Shown piece by piece: positions 9,446-18,132 of a stretch of 64,000 nt of DNA. The first letter of the stretch is position 1, and every line of letters begins with the position of its first letter. The stretch comes from Streptomyces thermolilacinus SPC6 (lineage in GTDB: Bacteria > Actinomycetota > Actinomycetes > Streptomycetales > Streptomycetaceae), in the NCBI RefSeq assembly GCF_000478605.2, contig NZ_ASHX02000001.1, positions 3,387,895-3,451,894 on the forward strand, given 5' to 3'. The position numbers and the translations under genes are program-made. The notes below the pieces were generated by a model. That model saw nothing but the letters and a program-made list of their open reading frames with translations, was not told the DNA's origin and made no database searches.

Positions 9446-9523
9446 TCCGGTCCCTCCGGGCGGAAGGACGGCCCAGCTCCGGGACCCGGTACCGGGCCGG
9501 GAGCGCGGGCCCGGAGGCCAGGG

Positions 9524-9934
9524 TCAGTCCGGATCCAGGTCGCGGTCCTGGTCGAGGCCGAGGCCGAAGTCTAGGTCCGGGTCCCGTACGCCGTGCGCGT
9601 CGAGCGGGCCCCGGGCCTCGGCCCGGGCGCCCAGCAGGTCGTACCGGCGTATCAGCCAGCAGATGGCCGTCAGTCGGCAGACGGCGAAGTCGTACCCCGG
9701 CGGCTCGTCCCAGCCGGTCTCGGCGAGCGCGTCGAGGAAGCCGAGCGCGTAGTCGGAGAGCGCCTCCTCGTCCGGCGGCCCCGGCACCAGCTCCGGGCCG
9801 ACGGCGCCGATGCGCTCGCGCAGCGCGGCCACGTGCTGGTCGACGGCGGCGACGAAACCGGGCTCGAAGGCGAACTCGGCCAGGCGCGGCGCGAACGTCG
9901 TGGCGACGGTGGTGAGAGGCGACAAGGAAGGCAC
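9524..9934 (-). CDS. DUF6401-like hypothetical protein
   Basis: A 136-residue soluble protein starting at GTG with 'PSLSPLTTVATTFAP'. It looks largely helical ('LAEFAFEPGFVAAVDQHVAALRERI', split by short loops), with 'YDFAVCRLTAICWLIRRYDLL' near the end and an Asp-rich tail. It resembles Streptomyces proteins grouped as DUF6401, some of which occur near natural-product clusters. No such cluster is visible here, and I assign no function. It is divergent from the SsgA-like gene across a 200-base gap. Confidence 0.6.
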   Translation of the reverse strand: MPSLSPLTTVATTFAPRLAEFAFEPGFVAAVDQHVAALRERIGAVGPELVPGPPDEEALSDYALGFLDALAETGWDEPPGYDFAVCRLTAICWLIRRYDLLGARAEARGPLDAHGVRDPDLDFGLGLDQDRDLDPD

Positions 9935-10133
9935 TCGCCCACGTTAGGCGGAGGGCGGCCGCCCTGAAGACCCCCAAAGGCGACATGCGACACATCTCAC
10001 GCCCAGCGGGCGGTAGTTGATCAATGGGTACGGTCCGGGCGGATTCCTCGTCGGCAGGATAGGGGCCGCTCCTGAGGGGCACTTGGGAGGGAACTTCTTT
10101 CGGAGCCCGCCCCTGAGACCTCGGGAGGAACCC

Positions 10134-10496
10134 ATGAACGCGGTCCTGCACGACAAGCTCTTCATGCGCCTTCACGAACTGCCGGTGCTGGCCCATATGA
10201 CCTACGACGAGAACGACCCGTACGCGGTCCGCGTGGCGTTCACGGACGGTGAGTACGTGTACGCGGAGTGGCGCCTCGACCGGGGGATGCTCCGGGAGGG
10301 GATGCGGCGCGAGGTCGGCGAGGGAGATGTCCGAATCTGGCCGGGTGTCCATATAGAACTGTGCGGCGAGGCCGACTTCACGGTCGGCGAGGAGTCGCTG
10401 GCGCGGTTCCTGGAGCGTACGTACGAGGTGGTGCCCGAGGGTGAGGAGCGGGTCGATGTGGACGGCCTCGTCACTCGCCTCCTGACCGCGGGCTGA
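10134..10496 (+). CDS. SsgA-like sporulation/cell-division regulator (SALP)
   Basis: A 120-residue SsgA-family protein, found only in morphologically complex actinomycetes. Members control where septal peptidoglycan is made; SsgB recruits FtsZ. Family landmarks are '[13 protein letters not shown]', '[12 protein letters not shown]', 'GDVRIWPG' and the C-terminal '[14 protein letters not shown]'. It is slightly shorter than SsgA or SsgB (about 136). The ATG has GGGAGGAA four bases upstream. Which SALP subgroup it belongs to cannot be settled by eye. It is an important marker for the host being Streptomyces or a close relative. Confidence 0.85.
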   Translation: MNAVLHDKLFMRLHELPVLAHMTYDENDPYAVRVAFTDGEYVYAEWRLDRGMLREGMRREVGEGDVRIWPGVHIELCGEADFTVGEESLARFLERTYEVVPEGEERVDVDGLVTRLLTAG

Positions 10497-10636
10497 GCCG
10501 ACGGCGGGGCGCCTGAGCGGCAGCCGAGGGCGTGGAGAGGTCGTCGCACGCCTCCTGGGGCGATGCGGGACGGGACGGGGTGCGCGGCCGGGGCGGACAG
10601 GTCTTCCGAAGCCGCCGGGTCCTAGGCTTTCCGGCC

Positions 10637-11134
10637 ATGAGCCCGAGCCCGAGTCCCCGTCCGAGCCCGCGACCGAGCCCGAGGCCGCGCATCGGCCTGC
10701 GGCGACGAGCGGCCGGTGGTGCCGCGCTCGACGGGGCGGTGCTGGGGGCCGTGGCCCTGGGCGGGGCGCTGGGCGCGGGGGCGAGGTACGGCGTGGCGGT
10801 GGCGCTGCCCACCGGGCAGGACGGGTTCCCCTGGGCGACGCTGTGGACGAACGTCGCGGGCTGCGCGCTGATGGGCGTGTTCATGGCGCTGCTGGACGAG
10901 GCGCGGCGCCCGCACCGGCTGCTGCGGCCCCTGGTCGGTACGGGCATGCTGGGCGGGTTCACGACGTTCTCGGCGTACGCCCTGGAGACCCGGGCGCTGC
11001 TGGAGGGCGGCCGTGCGGTGACGGCGTTCGCGTACCTGGCGGGCACGCTGGTCGCGGCGCTGCTGGCGGTGGCGGTGGCGGCGTGGGCGACTCGGGGCGC
11101 GGTGGCGCTGGTACGGAGGAGGCGGGCGGCATGA
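10637..11134 (+). CDS. crcB: Fluoride channel CrcB/Fluc, first copy
   Basis: A 165-residue small membrane protein of the CrcB/Fluc family, which exports fluoride as a dual-topology dimer. Four hydrophobic segments and the signature '[13 protein letters not shown]' are visible, with '[11 protein letters not shown]' for the conserved Asn region. The first 25 residues are a Pro-Ser-Arg repeat unusual for the family. The stop overlaps the next start (ATGA), so translation of the three genes crcB-DUF190-crcB is probably coupled. Paired crcB genes generally encode the two halves of a heterodimeric channel. Confidence 0.9.
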   Translation: MSPSPSPRPSPRPSPRPRIGLRRRAAGGAALDGAVLGAVALGGALGAGARYGVAVALPTGQDGFPWATLWTNVAGCALMGVFMALLDEARRPHRLLRPLVGTGMLGGFTTFSAYALETRALLEGGRAVTAFAYLAGTLVAALLAVAVAAWATRGAVALVRRRRAA

Positions 11135-11631
11135 CCGGTACGGCCCGGGTGCCGTCGGGTGCGGCTACGCGGCTGACGGTCCTCGTCGGGGAGGCGGACC
11201 AGTGGCGCCACAGGCCGCTGTACGCGGAGATCGTGCACCGCGCCCACGAGGCGGGCCTCGCGGGGGCGAGCGTGTTCCGGGGCGTGGAGGGCTTCGGCGC
11301 GTCGTCGCGGGTCCACACGTCACGGCTGCTGTCGCTGAGCGAGGACCTGCCGGTGGCGGTGGTGATCGTGGACGAGGACGCGCGGGTGCGGGAGTTCCTG
11401 CCCAGGCTGGAGGGCCTCGTGGACGGCGGCCTGGTGACGCTGGAGCGCTGCGAGGTGGTGCGGTACGGGGACGGAGCCCCTGGTGCGGGCCCGGGTTCCG
11501 GTGCGGGCGGTGACCCGCGCGCGGGCGGTGCGGGGTCCGGTGCGGGCGGCGGCTCCGGTACGGGTGATGGCTCCGGTTCGGGCGGCGGCTCCGGTACGGG
11601 CGGTGCGGGCGGCGGGGGCGTGGCCGGGTGA
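11131..11631 (+). CDS. DUF190 domain protein between two crcB genes
   Basis: A 166-residue protein with a DUF190 domain (about residues 8-115): '[22 protein letters not shown]', '[12 protein letters not shown]' and '[14 protein letters not shown]'. This ferredoxin-like, PII-resembling fold is often encoded beside crcB, so a role in fluoride sensing or channel control is inferred from context. The last 45 residues are an almost pure Gly/Ser/Ala tail encoded by degenerate GGTGCGGGC-like repeats, not normally part of DUF190. It overlaps both neighbours by four bases (ATGA and GTGA). Confidence 0.85.
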   Translation: MTGTARVPSGAATRLTVLVGEADQWRHRPLYAEIVHRAHEAGLAGASVFRGVEGFGASSRVHTSRLLSLSEDLPVAVVIVDEDARVREFLPRLEGLVDGGLVTLERCEVVRYGDGAPGAGPGSGAGGDPRAGGAGSGAGGGSGTGDGSGSGGGSGTGGAGGGGVAG

Positions 11632-11990
11632 CGTGGCTGCTGGTGCTGGTGGGTGGCGCGCTGGGCGCCCCGCTGCGGTACCTGACCGACCGGGCGGTTC
11701 AGTCGCGGCACGACTCGGTGTTCCCGTGGGGCACCCTGACCGTCAACGTCCTGGGCTCCCTCGTGCTGGGCGTCCTCGCGGGCGCGGCGGTGGCGTCCCC
11801 GGCGTACGCCCTGCTGGGCACCGGCCTGTGCGGGGCGCTCACGACGTACTCGACGTTCTCGTACGAGACGCTCCGCCTGACCAGCGCGGGCTCCGCCCGG
11901 TACGCGGCCGCCAACGCGGCGGTGACGGTCGCCGCGTCCCTGGGCGCGGTGGCGGCGGGCGTGGCGCTGGGGCGCGCCCTCGGGGGGTGA
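11628..11990 (+). CDS. crcB: Fluoride channel CrcB/Fluc, second copy
   Basis: A 120-residue CrcB protein with four hydrophobic helices and the signatures '[13 protein letters not shown]', '[11 protein letters not shown]' and '[11 protein letters not shown]'. It starts at a GTG that overlaps the stop of the DUF190 gene. Compared with the first copy it is shorter and closer to the family standard, with the usual Asn-x-x-Gly-Ser. The two probably assemble together to expel fluoride. It is the last gene of the operon; the next gene starts about 80 bases on without an obvious terminator. Confidence 0.92.
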   Translation: MTWLLVLVGGALGAPLRYLTDRAVQSRHDSVFPWGTLTVNVLGSLVLGVLAGAAVASPAYALLGTGLCGALTTYSTFSYETLRLTSAGSARYAAANAAVTVAASLGAVAAGVALGRALGG

Positions 11991-12074
11991 GCCGCGCCGG
12001 ACGCCCTCCGGCGGCACGGGGGCAGGCACGGGGGGCCGTCACCACGCGGGTTGCGGGCGGTCCAGACTGAACGC

Positions 12075-12938
12075 GTGGAGGACGCGGTGGCGAGGGCGCA
12101 GAAGTCGCAGAGGGCGGATACGGCCGCGATGGCGGAGCTGGCGGAGCGGCTGGTCCGGGTCGGCGGGGTCGTCGGGGTGTGCCTCGGCGGGAGCCGGGCC
12201 CGCGGGACGCACCGGGAGGACTCCGACTTCGACCTGGGCCTGTACTACCGGGCGCCCCCCGACACCGGCGCGCTGCGGCGACTCGCGGCCGAGCTGACCG
12301 GCACCGACGTGGAGGTGACCGAGCCGGGCGGCTGGGGGCCCTGGGTGGACGGCGGCGCGTGGCTGACGGTCGGCGGGCGGCGGGTGGACTGGATCTACCG
12401 GGACGTCGACCGGGTACGGCGCGTCTGGGCCGAGTGCCTGGCCGGGCGGTACGAGGTCGGCGCGCAGGCCGGGCACCCGCTGGGCGTGTACGCGCACGCG
12501 TACGTCGGGGAGCTGGCACTGGGCCGGGTCCTCGCCGACCCGACCGGCGAACTGCGGGCCTTGCGCGGGCGGTTGCACCCGTACCCGGCTCCGCTGCGGG
12601 ACGCGCTCGTGGCCAACGCCCGCTGGGAGGTGCCGTTCACCCTGGGCGTCGCCCGCAAGGGGGCGGCGCGCGGGGACGCCTTCCACGTGGCCGGGTGCCT
12701 GTTCCGCGCGGTCGGCCTGCTGGTCCACGCCCTGCACGCCCACGCCGGGGCCTGGCTGATCAACGAGAAGGGCGCCGTGGACGAGGCCGCCCGCCTCCCC
12801 GCCGCGCCCGCCGGTTTCGCCCGGCGCGCCCACGCCCTGTTCGCCGCGCCGGCGACGACCCCGGAGGCCCTGCACGCCACCCTGGACGCCGCCGACCACC
12901 TGGCGTCCGAGGTCCTGGAGGCCCTGGGGGCGGGGTGA
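12075..12938 (+). CDS. Nucleotidyltransferase-domain protein
   Basis: About 287 residues with a polymerase-beta-like nucleotidyltransferase domain. The motif 'GGSRARGTHREDSDFDL' gives the GS plus D-x-D metal-binding signature, and 'VDWIYRDVDRV' supplies a likely third acidic residue. The C-terminal half is helical ('NARWEVPFTLGVARKGAA', 'FRAVGLLVHALHAHAG'), like the substrate-binding part of aminoglycoside or MNT-type transferases. The start is uncertain: GTG 12075 is used here; TTG 12051 and ATG 12129 remain possible. No antitoxin-like HEPN partner is adjacent, so a toxin-antitoxin role is not supported. Confidence 0.75.
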   Translation: MEDAVARAQKSQRADTAAMAELAERLVRVGGVVGVCLGGSRARGTHREDSDFDLGLYYRAPPDTGALRRLAAELTGTDVEVTEPGGWGPWVDGGAWLTVGGRRVDWIYRDVDRVRRVWAECLAGRYEVGAQAGHPLGVYAHAYVGELALGRVLADPTGELRALRGRLHPYPAPLRDALVANARWEVPFTLGVARKGAARGDAFHVAGCLFRAVGLLVHALHAHAGAWLINEKGAVDEAARLPAAPAGFARRAHALFAAPATTPEALHATLDAADHLASEVLEALGAG

Positions 12939-13146
12939 CCAAGCCCCCGTCCGTGTACCTGCGCCCCGACTGCGCGGCAGGGTGGCGCGCCGCCTCCGCT
13001 GTGGCTGCGTTTCCCCTGGTCGTGCGGGACCGAGACCTTGAGGCACAGCGGACCTCTGGAGCGCCACGTCCAACGCCTCATGTACCCGTGGGGCCCCCAG
13101 TCGGGGCGCACCGGGCCAGCACGGGGCCACCGCGCCCGAGCCGGGC

Positions 13147-13743
13147 TCACCCCGCCAGGTACGCCAGGCTCGTCGCGGCGCCCAGGGCCGCGCCCGCCAG
13201 GACCTGGGCCGCCGTGTGGTAGCGGAGCGCCACGCGGGACCAGCAGACGGCGGCCGTCATGGCGTACGCGGTGAGCCACCACGCCGAGTGGACGCACGCC
13301 AGGAGCGTGACCACCGATGACGCGACGGCCGAGTCCACGGAGATCTTCCACACCGTGTTGACGGCCAGCAGCCCCACCGTCATCGCCCACAGCGCGAGCA
13401 TCGCGACCAGGATGCCGGTCGGCGCCCCGCCCAGGACCATGACCAGGGAGCCCGTACCGATCGAGCCGAGGATCACGAAGAAGATCGGCGCCCGTTGGGT
13501 GCGGTCCACGACGTGCCGGTCGCCCCACCGACCCCGGCCCCGTTCCCACTCGATGTACGCCGCCGGGACGATGCCCGCGCACAGCGCGCCGAGCAGCCCC
13601 CACAGCAGGCCCGTCCAGTGGCCCGCCGCGAAGCCGCCGACGGCGAGCATGCCGACGAGCAGGACATTGCGCGGCTGGAGGACGTCGGTGACCCGCCGGG
13701 CCACGGTCTCCACCGGGTACGCGGACACGGGCGGGGCCGTCAT
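13147..13743 (-). CDS. PAP2-like membrane protein, last gene of the EspR-ImmA cassette
   Basis: A 198-residue membrane protein with five or six hydrophobic segments. Near its end, 'SRVALRYHTAAQVLAGAALG' matches the third PAP2 phosphatase motif (SR-x5/6-H). The other motifs are degenerate: 'DRTQRAPIFF' stands where K-x6-RP is expected and 'KISVDSAVAS' where PSGH is expected. Catalysis on lipid phosphates is therefore uncertain. The ATG overlaps the stop of the upstream gene (ATGA), a strong sign of coupling to the MAB_1171c-type protein. Confidence 0.75.
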   Translation of the reverse strand: MTAPPVSAYPVETVARRVTDVLQPRNVLLVGMLAVGGFAAGHWTGLLWGLLGALCAGIVPAAYIEWERGRGRWGDRHVVDRTQRAPIFFVILGSIGTGSLVMVLGGAPTGILVAMLALWAMTVGLLAVNTVWKISVDSAVASSVVTLLACVHSAWWLTAYAMTAAVCWSRVALRYHTAAQVLAGAALGAATSLAYLAG

Positions 13744-14948
13744 GCGAGCAGCCGCCTCGCGCGCTCCTCCGGTATCGACCGGTACGCCTCCGCCACCCGC
13801 ACGAGCCATGCCACCTCACCGTCCTGGTCCGTCGCCTGCCGGGTGTCGAACTCCGCCGCCTCACCGGCCTGCGCGCCCGCCGCCTTCGCCGCCAGCGCCG
13901 CCTTGATCCAGTACGCGTCCGCCACAGGCCCCGCCGAGCCCGCCGCCTCCCGGGCGGCCGGGAGCAGTCCGTGCGGCACGTAGTGGCGCAGCTTCTCCAC
14001 GGCGTCCGCGATGTCCGCCGCCCACCGGTCCACCCGCAGGTCGGCGGGGGTGCCGAAGCGGGTCAGCTCCCGCGCCAGCGACGCGGGCGGCGCGAACGGC
14101 TGGTCGGGGAACGCCGCCATCAGCTCCCGCCACAGCGGGTGCAGCGCCACCTGCGCCCGCCAGAGCCGCACCCGCCGCCAGCCGCTGCGACACGCCGGGA
14201 TGGACGCGCCGACCGCGAACAGCGCGAACAGCAGCACCTGGGCCGCCTCCGTCGCCTTGTCGAAACCCTCGGCGAAGCCGGCGGTCGGCTCCTCCGCGAC
14301 GCTGATCCACAGGAACAGCGTGCGGCTCACCGTGTACGCGACGCCGATGAACATCGCCGCCGTCATCATCCCGAGCCCCACCCGCAGGTGCCGCAGCGGC
14401 GCGTTGGCCGTCGCCAGCGCCCACTGGTACGCGCACACGGCCGACGCGGCGCCCAGGTACACGTAGAACACCGTCATGTAGAGCGAGGCGCCCCACTGTC
14501 CCGCGTGGTCCGACACGAACCGGTCCGAGGGGACGGAGCGGTCCACGACGGTGAAGAACAGCACGGTCAGCAGGACCAGCGTCGCCACGGACGCCTTCGC
14601 CGCGACGTGCTGGATCATCCGCGCGAAGCGGACGTGCCGCGGGACGGTCCCGCCGTCCGGGTACGAGCCGTAGATCGCCACGATGTAGCTGAGGATCGCC
14701 AGGATCGCGACCGTCGCCGTGTAGTGCTTGATCAGTACGGCGAGGTCCACCACCGGGCTGTTGTTGAGGCTGGTCCGCACGATGTGGGTCTTCGTCCACA
14801 GGGCGGCGGCGAACCCGGCGTAGCAGCCCCACAGGGCGCGGCGGCGCTTGTCCTCCTCGTCGCCCCACAGCGCCGCGGGCATCCGCCACAGCGCCACGGC
14901 CGTCATCAGGGCGGCCACCAGGTAGCCGGCCAGGTCCAGGGCAGTCAA
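13740..14948 (-). CDS. MAB_1171c-type putative membrane transporter
   Basis: A 402-residue protein with about seven N-terminal membrane helices (residues 1-235) and a cytoplasmic, helical C-terminal domain. The TTG start at 14948 has GAGGA nearby and gives the normal N-terminus 'TALDLAGYLVAALMTAVAL'. It resembles the family named after mycobacterial MAB_1171c; 'transporter' there is only putative. It follows the metalloprotease gene by 37 bases and overlaps the PAP2-like gene. The constant co-occurrence with an EspR-like regulator and an ImmA/IrrE-like protease suggests a signalling or cell-envelope stress module. Confidence 0.78.
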   Translation of the reverse strand: MTALDLAGYLVAALMTAVALWRMPAALWGDEEDKRRRALWGCYAGFAAALWTKTHIVRTSLNNSPVVDLAVLIKHYTATVAILAILSYIVAIYGSYPDGGTVPRHVRFARMIQHVAAKASVATLVLLTVLFFTVVDRSVPSDRFVSDHAGQWGASLYMTVFYVYLGAASAVCAYQWALATANAPLRHLRVGLGMMTAAMFIGVAYTVSRTLFLWISVAEEPTAGFAEGFDKATEAAQVLLFALFAVGASIPACRSGWRRVRLWRAQVALHPLWRELMAAFPDQPFAPPASLARELTRFGTPADLRVDRWAADIADAVEKLRHYVPHGLLPAAREAAGSAGPVADAYWIKAALAAKAAGAQAGEAAEFDTRQATDQDGEVAWLVRVAEAYRSIPEERARRLLA

Positions 14949-14985
14949 TTCGCGTCCTCGTGGGGGGAGGGGGTCCGTGGGGTGG

Positions 14986-15567
14986 TCAGTCGCGCCGGAA
15001 CAGGCCCCGGCGGGGGTGGGCGACCGGTCTGGACAGGGAGTTGGCGAGCCGCCCCACCATGTCGTCGCTCGACACGTCCCGCGCCAGCCGGGGGATCAGC
15101 GAGGCGCCGAGCTCCGCCATCCGCTCGTCGTGCGTGTCGTACTGGGCGCGGGCCTGCACGGTGGTGCCCGCCTCCATCATCCGGGAGATCAGCGACGTGT
15201 CGAACACGGGCAGCAGACGCCGCAGTTGGTCCGCGTCGAGCGACGTGCCGTGGTCGAACCACTCGTGGCACAGCTCGTGCAGGATGACGTGCTGCGTCTG
15301 GTACGTGGTGGGGCGGCGCCGGTACAGGACGAAGCTCGTGTTCCCGGCCTTCAGCCGGAGCCCGCAGGCGGAGTTGACGCGCGCGAGGCGGTCGGGCAGC
15401 TCCCGCAGGACGATGCGGCGGCCCCGCGCGGCCTCCATGTTGGCGATGAGCTCGGGGATGCCGAACGGCGCCGGGATCGGAAGGTCGGCCAGCCGGGCCT
15501 CGCACTCTCTGCGCAGCGCGCGCATGGACCGCGTGGCGCGCGTGGTCCGCGTGGATCGCTGGGACAT
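14986..15567 (-). CDS. ImmA/IrrE-like metalloprotease
   Basis: A 193-residue protein with the zinc-protease motif 'HVILHELCHEW' (HExxH) at about residues 92-102 and the preceding segment 'SFVLYRRRPTTYQTQ', as in COG2856 proteins. Characterised members cleave a partner XRE-type repressor (ImmA on ImmR, IrrE on DdrO). ATG 15567 is preferred because AAGAGG lies five bases upstream; a GTG 24 bases earlier lacks such support. The adjacent upstream gene encodes an EspR-like HTH protein, the obvious candidate substrate, but cleavage here is inference. Confidence 0.82.
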   Translation of the reverse strand: MSQRSTRTTRATRSMRALRRECEARLADLPIPAPFGIPELIANMEAARGRRIVLRELPDRLARVNSACGLRLKAGNTSFVLYRRRPTTYQTQHVILHELCHEWFDHGTSLDADQLRRLLPVFDTSLISRMMEAGTTVQARAQYDTHDERMAELGASLIPRLARDVSSDDMVGRLANSLSRPVAHPRRGLFRRD

Positions 15568-15719
15568 CGAGACCTCTTGATCGTCAGCCACGTGGGGTGT
15601 GACCTGCGAACTGCGAGTCTAGCCAAGCGGATGCGGACGCGCGTTCGTCAACGGCCTTCCGCGCCGCCCGCCACCTCGTCCCGCGCAGCAGCGCCCGCCG
15701 GGCGGCCCGCCGCCCTGCC

Positions 15720-16202
15720 TCACGCGCCGTCCGGCGTGCCGCCCGCCTGGTCGCCCTCCGCCGTGCCGGAAGGGCCGCCTCCCTGCGCCTCCTTGAGCAG
15801 CGACAGTGCGAACTCCAGCAGCTCCGGGGGCAGTCCCGCGTCGTCCACGCCCCGCGCCGCGAGGCCGCTGATCTCACCCGTACGGCGCTTCACCAGGAAC
15901 TGGAGGCCCGCGACGACGTCGTCCACGACCTCCGACTCCTCCTTGAAGAACCGCCAGTCCACGCCGAAGCCGAGGCCGAGCGCCTTCAGGATGTCCTCGG
16001 ACGGGTGGGTCACCTTGCCCGCCAGGATGTTGGAGAAGTAGCTGTGCGAGAGGGAGCCGCCGCGCTCCCTGACCAGCTCGGAGAAGGCCCGGCCCGAGAC
16101 CTTCTGGCCGGGGAAGGTCTTCTCCACCATGTAGGCGACCTTCTGCTGAAGCGTTCTCAGCTCGGGTGCCGCGGTGCGCTCCCCGCCGTTGCCGTCGTCC
16201 AT
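15720..16202 (-). CDS. EspR-like helix-turn-helix regulator
   Basis: A 160-residue DNA-binding protein. An XRE-type HTH occupies about residues 20-85 ('VSGRAFSELVRERGGSLSHS', 'SNILAGKVTHPSEDILKAL'), followed by a helical dimerisation part with 'VVDDVVAGLQFLVKRRT' and 'LPPELLEFALSLLKEA'. This arrangement is that of mycobacterial EspR. The C-terminal 20 residues are a disordered Gly/Pro/Asp tail. It heads a leftward set of four genes, 130-150 bases before the protease gene, and is divergent from the potassium transporter. Confidence 0.82.
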   Translation of the reverse strand: MDDGNGGERTAAPELRTLQQKVAYMVEKTFPGQKVSGRAFSELVRERGGSLSHSYFSNILAGKVTHPSEDILKALGLGFGVDWRFFKEESEVVDDVVAGLQFLVKRRTGEISGLAARGVDDAGLPPELLEFALSLLKEAQGGGPSGTAEGDQAGGTPDGA

Positions 16203-16758
16203 CCCGGTCCCCACGTTCGCGTCCGCCGCTGCTGCGCGGTCAATCAACGGGCCCGTACTGTACCGATCCCGGCCCGGGCGGTTCAGGTCCGGAACGGGCT
16301 TGCGCAAACACTCTACGTCACTGTTAACTCGAAAAAACATGGACAGGGGGCCACGAGGGGAGTCCCTTGTCCGTACGGGAACGCGTGTGCCCGGACCGAC
16401 CCGAACGGCCCGGGCGCACGCGGCCCCGCAGCGCCGTCCGCGCGCCCGTTCCCCGTACGCGCCCGGCACGCCCCGCGCCCGTTCTCCCCTGTACGCCCCC
16501 GGCCCGTACGCACCCCGCGCCCCGGCCCGTACGCGCTCGCCCCGCGCCCGTACCGCCCTCGCCCGCGCCGGTACGCGCCTCCGTCCCGTACGCGCCCGCC
16601 TCCCGCGCCCGCACGCGCCCCGCGCCCGCACGCGCGTGCGGCGCCGCGCGTACCGTGGCGTGCCGGCCTCCGTGGCGGTGGAGGCGCCGCCGGGTAGGGT
16701 GACCCCCCGGCCCGCGCGGTGGTCGCCGGGCGGGACGACGGAAGGGCCGGAGACCGCG
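16203..16758. other. Divergent intergenic region with a C-rich, CGTACGC-repetitive segment
   Basis: A 556-base gap between the EspR-like gene and the TrkH-like gene. The left 130 bases contain the only A/T-rich patch (around 16305-16340, with GTTAAC and a run of A), a plausible promoter area for the leftward cassette. From about 16370 to 16660 the plus strand is an extreme C-rich string with many GTACGCCCC/CCCGTACGC-like units and almost no G runs. It shows no convincing reading frame in either direction. A transcribed C-rich leader for trkH is possible. Confidence 0.5.
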
Positions 16759-18132
16759 GTGGCTGGACGTGCGACAGGGGTGGGGCACCGGCTGTTCGCC
16801 GCCCATCCGGCCCGCACGCTGGTGCTGGCGTTCGCCGTGGCCGTCCTCGTCGGCACGGGCCTGCTGTCGCTGCCGCTCGCCACCGCGGACGGGCACTCCG
16901 CCGGTTTCGTCACGGCCCTGTTCACCGCCACGTCCGCCGTGTGCGTCACCGGCCTGGTCGTGGTGGACACGGGCACGTACTGGAGCGGCTTCGGCCAAGG
17001 GGTCATCCTGGCCCTCGTCCAGGCCGGCGGCTTCGGCATCATGACGATGGCCTCGCTGCTCGCGCTCCTGATCTCCGGGAGGCTGCGGCTGCGCCTCCAG
17101 CTGACGGCGCTCGCCGAGACGAAGACCTTCGGCATCGGGGACGTACGCCGGGTGCTGCTCGGCGTCGCAGGGACGACCGCCGCCGTGGAGCTGGCCGTGA
17201 GCGCCGTGCTCGCGCTGCGGTTCCGCTTCGGGTACGACATGCCGGTGGGGCAGGCCGCGTACCACGCGTTCTTCCACGCCGTGTCGGCCTTCAACAACGG
17301 CGGCTTCGCCCTGCTCCTGGACAGCGTCGTCCCGTACCGGACCGATCCGCTGGTGACGTTGCCCATCGCGGCCGCCGTCATCCTCGGCGGCATCGGTTTC
17401 CCCGTCCTGCTGGAGCTGCTGCGGCACCGCAGGCGGCGGCTGACCACGGGACGGCGCGGCTGGACGCTCCACACCAAGCTGACCATCGTCACCACGGCCG
17501 CCCTGCTGTTCACCGGCACCGCCCTGACCACCCTGCTGGAGTGGGGCAACCCCGACACCTTCGGCCCGCTCCACTGGAGCGGGAAGCTGCTGAACGGCTT
17601 CTTCCACTCCGCGATGACCCGCTCCGGAGGCTTCAACGCCGTCGATGTCGGCGCGATGGAAGCCTCCACCCTGCTGATGACCTGCACGCTGATGTTCGTG
17701 GGCGGCGGCAGCGCGGGCACGGCGGGCGGCATCAAGGTGACCACCTTCGCGGTGCTGGCCGCCGCGATGGTCGCGGAGGCGCGCGGCGAGCCCAACTCGA
17801 CCATCATGGGCCGCCGTCTCGCCCCGCACGCGCTGCGCCAGGCCCTGACGGTCGCGCTGCTCGGCGTCGGCTTCGTGATAGCGGCGACGCTCGCGCTGCT
17901 GACCGTGGTGAAGGCGCCGCTGGAGGCCGTGCTGTTCGAGGCGGTCTCGGCGTTCGCGACCGTCGGTCTGTCCACCGGGATCACGGCGGACCTGCCGGTC
18001 TCCGGGGAACTGATCGTGATCCTGCTCATGTTCGTCGGCCGGCTCGGCCCGGTCACCCTCGTCTCGGCCCTCGCCCTGCGGGAGCGCAAGCGCCGGTACG
18101 AGCTACCCGAGGAGCGACCTGTCATTGGGTGA
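16759..18132 (+). CDS. TrkH/KtrB-type potassium channel subunit
   Basis: A 457-residue membrane protein with the four M1-P-M2 repeats of the Trk/Ktr/HKT superfamily. Selectivity-loop glycines are visible in 'TATSAVCVTGL', 'SAFNNGGFAL', 'SAMTRSGGFNAVDVG' and 'SAFATVGLSTGIT'. 'GGGSAGTAGGIKVTT' is the conserved hinge region of the third repeat. GTG 16759 is chosen because GGAG lies six bases upstream and the protein then starts at family length. Its end overlaps the start of the RCK-domain gene by eight bases, so the two form a transporter-regulator pair importing potassium. Confidence 0.93.
   Translation: MAGRATGVGHRLFAAHPARTLVLAFAVAVLVGTGLLSLPLATADGHSAGFVTALFTATSAVCVTGLVVVDTGTYWSGFGQGVILALVQAGGFGIMTMASLLALLISGRLRLRLQLTALAETKTFGIGDVRRVLLGVAGTTAAVELAVSAVLALRFRFGYDMPVGQAAYHAFFHAVSAFNNGGFALLLDSVVPYRTDPLVTLPIAAAVILGGIGFPVLLELLRHRRRRLTTGRRGWTLHTKLTIVTTAALLFTGTALTTLLEWGNPDTFGPLHWSGKLLNGFFHSAMTRSGGFNAVDVGAMEASTLLMTCTLMFVGGGSAGTAGGIKVTTFAVLAAAMVAEARGEPNSTIMGRRLAPHALRQALTVALLGVGFVIAATLALLTVVKAPLEAVLFEAVSAFATVGLSTGITADLPVSGELIVILLMFVGRLGPVTLVSALALRERKRRYELPEERPVIG

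Noticed and set aside
10540-10636. Possible fluoride riboswitch before crcB (a GGCGATG segment)
   Set aside because: The downstream conserved CTGATG-type segment and the pseudoknot partner are not visible, so the match is only a common short word.
12075-12938. HEPN/MNT-type toxin-antitoxin pair
   Set aside because: A nucleotidyltransferase domain is present but no small HEPN partner lies next to it.
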